From Modestobacter sp. VKM Ac-2982 (GTDB lineage: Bacteria > Actinomycetota > Actinomycetes > Mycobacteriales > Geodermatophilaceae), in NCBI RefSeq assembly GCF_026967935.1, contig NZ_JAPVBL010000001.1:1222082-1286081 (forward strand): a DNA stretch of 64,000 nt, read 5' to 3'. A program made the position numbers and the translations under genes. Positions within the stretch are counted from its first letter, which is position 1. The number at the start of each line of letters is the position of its first letter. Shown piece by piece: positions 60,636 to 64,000 of the stretch. The notes under the pieces were generated by a model. It made no database searches and was not told the origin of the DNA. It saw nothing but the letters and a program-made list of their open reading frames with translations.

Positions 60636-62405
60636 ATGACCACCACCCAGCCCACCGCCGGGCCCGCGGCCACCGGCCTACCATCGCCGGTCGTGACGAC
60701 CGTCGAGGACCGCCCCACCAACAACGACCGCAGCGTCGACGTCAAGCCGCGCAGCCGCGAGGTCACCGACGGGGACGCCAAGGCCCCGGCCCGGGCCATG
60801 CTCCGCGCGGTGGGCATGGGCGACGACGACTTCGCCAAGCCGCAGATCGGCGTCGCCTCGTCCTGGAACGAGATCACCCCCTGCAACCTGTCGCTGGACC
60901 GGCTGGCCAAGCGGGCCAAGGAGGGCGTGTTCGCCGCCGGCGGCTACCCGCTGGAGTTCGGCACGATCTCCGTCTCCGACGGCATCTCGATGGGCCACGA
61001 GGGGATGCGCGCCTCGCTGGTCTCCCGTGAGGTCATCGCCGACTCGGTCGAGACCGTGATGTTCGCCGAGCGCCTGGACGGGTCGGTGCTGCTGGCCGGC
61101 TGCGACAAGTCGCTGCCCGGCATGCTGATGGCCGCCGCCCGGCTCGACCTGGCCAGCGTGTTCGTCTACTCCGGCTCCACCCTGCCGGGGAAGCTCGGGG
61201 ACAAGGACCTCACCCTGATCGACGTCTTCGAGGGCGTTGGCGCCTGCGCCGCCGGGAAGATCACCCGCGACGAGCTGACCGCCATCGAGAAGGCCGCCTG
61301 CCCCGGGATGGGCTCCTGCGGTGGCATGTACACCGCGAACACGATGGCCAGCGTGGCCGAGGCGCTGGGCATGGCCCTGCCCGGCAGCGCGGCGCCGCCC
61401 GCGCCCGACGCCCGCCGCGACGCCATCGCGATCGCCTCCGGCGAGGCCGTGGTGAACCTGCTCCGCCAGGGCATCACCGCCCGGCAGATCATGACCAAGG
61501 AGGCGTTCGAGAACGCCATCACCGTGGCCATGGCGCTGGGTGGCTCGACCAACGCCGTCCTGCACCTGATGGCGATCGCCCACGAGGCCGACGTCGACCT
61601 CACCCTGGACGACTTCAACCGGATCGGTGACCGCACGCCGCACCTGGCCGACGTGAAGCCCTTCGGCCGGTTCGTGATGACCGACGTCGACCGGATCGGC
61701 GGCGTCCCGGTGGTCATGCGCGCCCTGCTGGACGCCGGTCTGCTGCACGGCGACGTGCTCACCGTGACCGGCCGGACGCTGGCCGAGAACCTCGCCGAGC
61801 TCAGCCCGCCGGACCCCGACGGCGCGATCATCCGCGCGATGTCCGACCCGATCCACAAGACCGGTGGGCTCACCGTGCTGCGCGGGTCGCTGGCGCCGGA
61901 GGGCGCGGTGGTGAAGTCCGCGGGCTTCGACGCCGACGTCTTCGAGGGCACCGCTCGGGTCTTCGACGGTGAGCAGGGTGCGATGGACGCCGTCACCGAG
62001 GGCACCCTTGCCAAGGACGACGTCGTGGTGATCCGCTACGAGGGCCCGCGTGGTGGCCCCGGCATGCGCGAGATGCTCGCCGTCACCGGTGCGATCAAGG
62101 GCGCCGGGCTGGGCAAGGACGTGCTGCTGCTCACCGACGGGCGGTTCTCCGGCGGCACCACCGGCCTGTGCGTGGGGCACATCGCGCCGGAGGCGGCCGA
62201 CGGCGGCCCGATCGCCTTCGTCCGCGAGGGCGACCGGATCCGGCTCGACCTGGCCGCCCGCACGCTGGAGCTGCTGGTGGACGACGCCGAGCTGGCCCGG
62301 CGCCGGGAGGGCTGGGCGCCGCCGGCGCCGCGCTACACCCGCGGGGTGCTCGCCAAGTACGCGAAGCTGGTCGGCTCCGCGGCCCAGGGCGCGGTCTGCG
62401 GCTGA
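60636..62405 (+). CDS. ilvD: Dihydroxy-acid dehydratase
   Basis: 589 residues. [13 protein letters not shown]-like [21 protein letters not shown] and [28 protein letters not shown] carry Fe-S cluster cysteines; Lys/Asp metal ligands and the C-terminal [30 protein letters not shown] are intact. It forms 2-ketoisovalerate and 2-keto-3-methylvalerate for branched-chain amino acids and pantothenate. ATG preceded by AGGAGC. A GC-rich hairpin follows the stop. Confidence 0.96.
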   Translation: MTTTQPTAGPAATGLPSPVVTTVEDRPTNNDRSVDVKPRSREVTDGDAKAPARAMLRAVGMGDDDFAKPQIGVASSWNEITPCNLSLDRLAKRAKEGVFAAGGYPLEFGTISVSDGISMGHEGMRASLVSREVIADSVETVMFAERLDGSVLLAGCDKSLPGMLMAAARLDLASVFVYSGSTLPGKLGDKDLTLIDVFEGVGACAAGKITRDELTAIEKAACPGMGSCGGMYTANTMASVAEALGMALPGSAAPPAPDARRDAIAIASGEAVVNLLRQGITARQIMTKEAFENAITVAMALGGSTNAVLHLMAIAHEADVDLTLDDFNRIGDRTPHLADVKPFGRFVMTDVDRIGGVPVVMRALLDAGLLHGDVLTVTGRTLAENLAELSPPDPDGAIIRAMSDPIHKTGGLTVLRGSLAPEGAVVKSAGFDADVFEGTARVFDGEQGAMDAVTEGTLAKDDVVVIRYEGPRGGPGMREMLAVTGAIKGAGLGKDVLLLTDGRFSGGTTGLCVGHIAPEAADGGPIAFVREGDRIRLDLAARTLELLVDDAELARRREGWAPPAPRYTRGVLAKYAKLVGSAAQGAVCG

Positions 62406-62414
62406 CGTCCGCAC

Positions 62415-62450
62415 CGGCCCGGCCCCGCCCGAACGGGTGAGGCCGGGCCG
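62415..62450 (+). terminator. Terminator hairpin after ilvD
   Basis: CGGCCCGGCC (62415-62424) pairs with GGCCGGGCCG (62441-62450); an inner CCCG/CGGG pair can extend the stem. Confidence 0.75.
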
Positions 62451-62493
62451 TCCGCCCTGTTGCCGGCGCACTCCTGCGTCGACAGTCCTGAGG

Positions 62494-64000
62494 TGCAGCA
62501 GACGCGCCGGTGGCGGACCCGTGGGTGGCTGCTCGCCGTTCCGGTGCTCACCGGGGCCGCGGGCGGTGCCGCCCCGCTGGCTGCCGACCTGCTCCTGTTC
62601 GCGGTCGCCCTGGTCACCGCCGGGCTGCTGTGGCGCACCGGGGGCCGGGGCTCCGGCGGCCTGCGCGGCTGGCGCCTGCTCGCCCTCGCCGTGCTCCTCG
62701 GGCTGGGCACCAGCCTGCTCGCCGGGCTGCTGACCGACCCGCCGGCCGAGGGCCGGTTCGACGCCACCGGTCAGCTGGTCCAGCTGCCGGCGGCGCTGCT
62801 CGCGCTGGTCGCCGTGCTCACCCTGCTGTCCCCGGGGCGGCTGCGCCGCGGCGGTGCCCGGCTGGCCACCGAGACCGCCCTCTTCTTCTGCGCCTCCCTC
62901 GTGCTGGCCCAGGTGCTCGTGGTCGGACCGGCGATGCGCACCCAGCCCTTGGAGGGCGCGGACCGCGTCGTCCTGGAGGTCGCCTGCCTGGTGACCGCCT
63001 CGGTGCTGTCCGCCGTCCTCCTGCTGATCGCTGCGTCCCCCGGACCCCGGCGGGGCGCCGGCGCGCTGCTGCTGCTCGCCGCGGCGACCTGGGCGACCAC
63101 GCACGGCCTGGCGATCGCCGGGGAGGACCTGCAGCTCGCCGCCCTGGGCGGCGCCGCGCCCGCCGGTGAGCTCGTCAGCCTGCTGCTGCTCTGCCTGGCG
63201 GCGCTGCGCGACCCGGGCGCCCACGACGAGGCACCGCCGACCCGGGCCAGCGCCCGGATCAACGTGGTCGGCCAGCTGCTCCCGCACCTGGTGACCGTGG
63301 CCGCCGGGGTGGCCTACCTGGGGGCTCCGCTGCTCGGTGCCGCGCCGTCCCCGGCCGCCACGATCGCCCTGCTCAGCTGTCTGTCCCTCACCGCCGTCCA
63401 CCGCGCCGCCGCCGCCCGGGACGAACACCGGGTCGCCGCGCGGCTCCGGCGCAGCGAGGCCTACTTCCGCTCGCTGGTCCGCTCCAGCAGCGACGCGGTG
63501 CTCATCCTCGACGGCGACCTGCGGATCAGCTGGGTGGCTCCCGCGGTGGAGCCGGCCGGGAGTCCGGGCCTGCGGGGCCGGTCCCTGCCGGAGGTCGTGC
63601 ACCCGGAGGACGCGGTCGAGGTGGCCGCGTGGCTCACCGGCGAGGGGTCGGGCGGGGTCGTCCTCGGCCTGTGCAGCTTCCGGCTGGCCGACCGCACCGG
63701 CGCCTGGCGGGTCTTCGAGGCCGGGGTCACCGACCTGCGCGGGGACGCCGACGTCGCCGCACTCGTGCTGCACTGCCGCGACGTGACCGCGCGGCTCGAC
63801 CGGGAGCTCGAGCTGCGCTCGCTGGCCTTCGTCGACCCGCTCACCGGCCTGCCGAACCGGGCAGCCCAGCGGCTGGCCCTGGCCGAGTTGCTGGCCGGTG
63901 AGGACGACGGGCCGACCGACGCCGCACTGCTGCTGGTCGAGCTGCACGGCCTGCGTGCGGCCCTGGAGAACGCCGGAAGCGAGGTCGTCGAGACGACGCT
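62494..64000 (+). CDS. Membrane-PAS-GGDEF signalling protein (partial, runs off the right edge)
   Basis: 502 codons are visible without a stop. The first 310 residues form about eight to ten hydrophobic segments (a MASE-like sensor; for example LLAVPVLTGAAGGAAPLAADLLLFAVALV). A PAS domain follows at about 325-440 (SEAYFRSLVRSSSDAVLILDGDLRISWVAPAV), then the start of a diguanylate-cyclase domain, LAFVDPLTGLPNRAAQRLALAELL, cut by the window end. The GGDEF active site itself is not visible, nor any EAL domain behind it. GTG at 62494 is the first start that gives the membrane part. Probably a c-di-GMP enzyme responding to a membrane or redox signal. Confidence 0.8.

Noticed and set aside
60678-63947. 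A reading frame of over 1000 codons antisense to ilvD and the PAS-GGDEF gene
   Set aside because: It is rich in Gly, Arg, His, Asp and Val in the pattern of an antisense high-GC frame, has no domain, and covers two clear genes on the other strand.

Overview
The window is high-GC actinobacterial chromosome, most likely from the family Geodermatophilaceae (Blastococcus, Modestobacter or Geodermatophilus relatives). That placement rests on very GC-rich codon use, frequent GTG starts, nucS mismatch repair in place of MutS/MutL, the GlgE alpha-glucan pathway, crotonyl-CoA carboxylase/reductase and a DUF222/HNH endonuclease. Gene order from the stand-alone ABC ATPase (38.7 kb) to the LppZ-like lipoprotein (57 kb) follows the order I recall for Mycobacterium tuberculosis Rv3041c to Rv3006. 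This is therefore mostly core chromosome rather than an island. I see no tRNA, rRNA, insertion sequence or CRISPR array. Only one stretch longer than 300 bases lacks a gene (1708-2012).

Layout. 1-7.3 kb: the start of a GAF-type protein, a DUF2071 protein and a DedA membrane protein (one minus-strand operon), a cation-coupled dicarboxylate/amino-acid symporter, a lipoprotein, nucS, a two-repeat 3-hydroxyacyl-CoA dehydrogenase and a small zinc-ribbon-like protein. 7.4-10.3 kb: a class F sortase with a secreted DUF4397 protein, then a DivIVA-like coiled-coil protein. 10.4-19.7 kb: short-chain acyl-CoA metabolism (ccr, methylmalonyl/ethylmalonyl-CoA epimerase, thiolase, MeaB, a FAD oxidoreductase, a MarR regulator and a B12-dependent mutase large subunit whose two substrate-pocket residues are of the isobutyryl-CoA mutase type). 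A DUF559 gene bracketed by two copies of a 56-bp repeat interrupts this region. 19.7-22.6 kb: VOC protein, thioredoxin-fold co-chaperone, a 90-bp near-perfect palindrome and a zinc metallopeptidase lipoprotein.

22.8-38.7 kb: alpha-glucan metabolism. glgE-treS-mak-glgB lie on the minus strand, diverging from glgP; glgX lies further along. Trehalose is converted to maltose (TreS), phosphorylated (Mak), polymerised (GlgE) and branched (GlgB), while GlgP and GlgX degrade the polymer. GlgB carries an unusual lysine/alanine-rich, histone-tail-like N-terminal extension. Between these lie an FHA protein and a divergent HxlR/NmrA-type pair with a strong operator candidate.

38.7-55.4 kb: ABC ATPase, enoyl-CoA hydratase, Cds1-like cysteine desulfhydrase, etfBA, cysteine desulfurase, mnmA, a MetE-core protein, an unknown protein, a DUF222/HNH gene with a LexA-type box, ligA, an ACT-domain protein and gatC-gatA-(small membrane protein)-gatB. 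55.4-64 kb: GNAT acetyltransferase, LppZ-like sugar-dehydrogenase lipoprotein, 2-hydroxyacid dehydrogenase, PH-like membrane protein, XRE regulator diverging from a BASS-family transporter that leads into ilvD, and a truncated membrane-PAS-GGDEF protein. Many genes show a TANNNT -10 element 6-9 bases before the start codon, which points to leaderless transcription.
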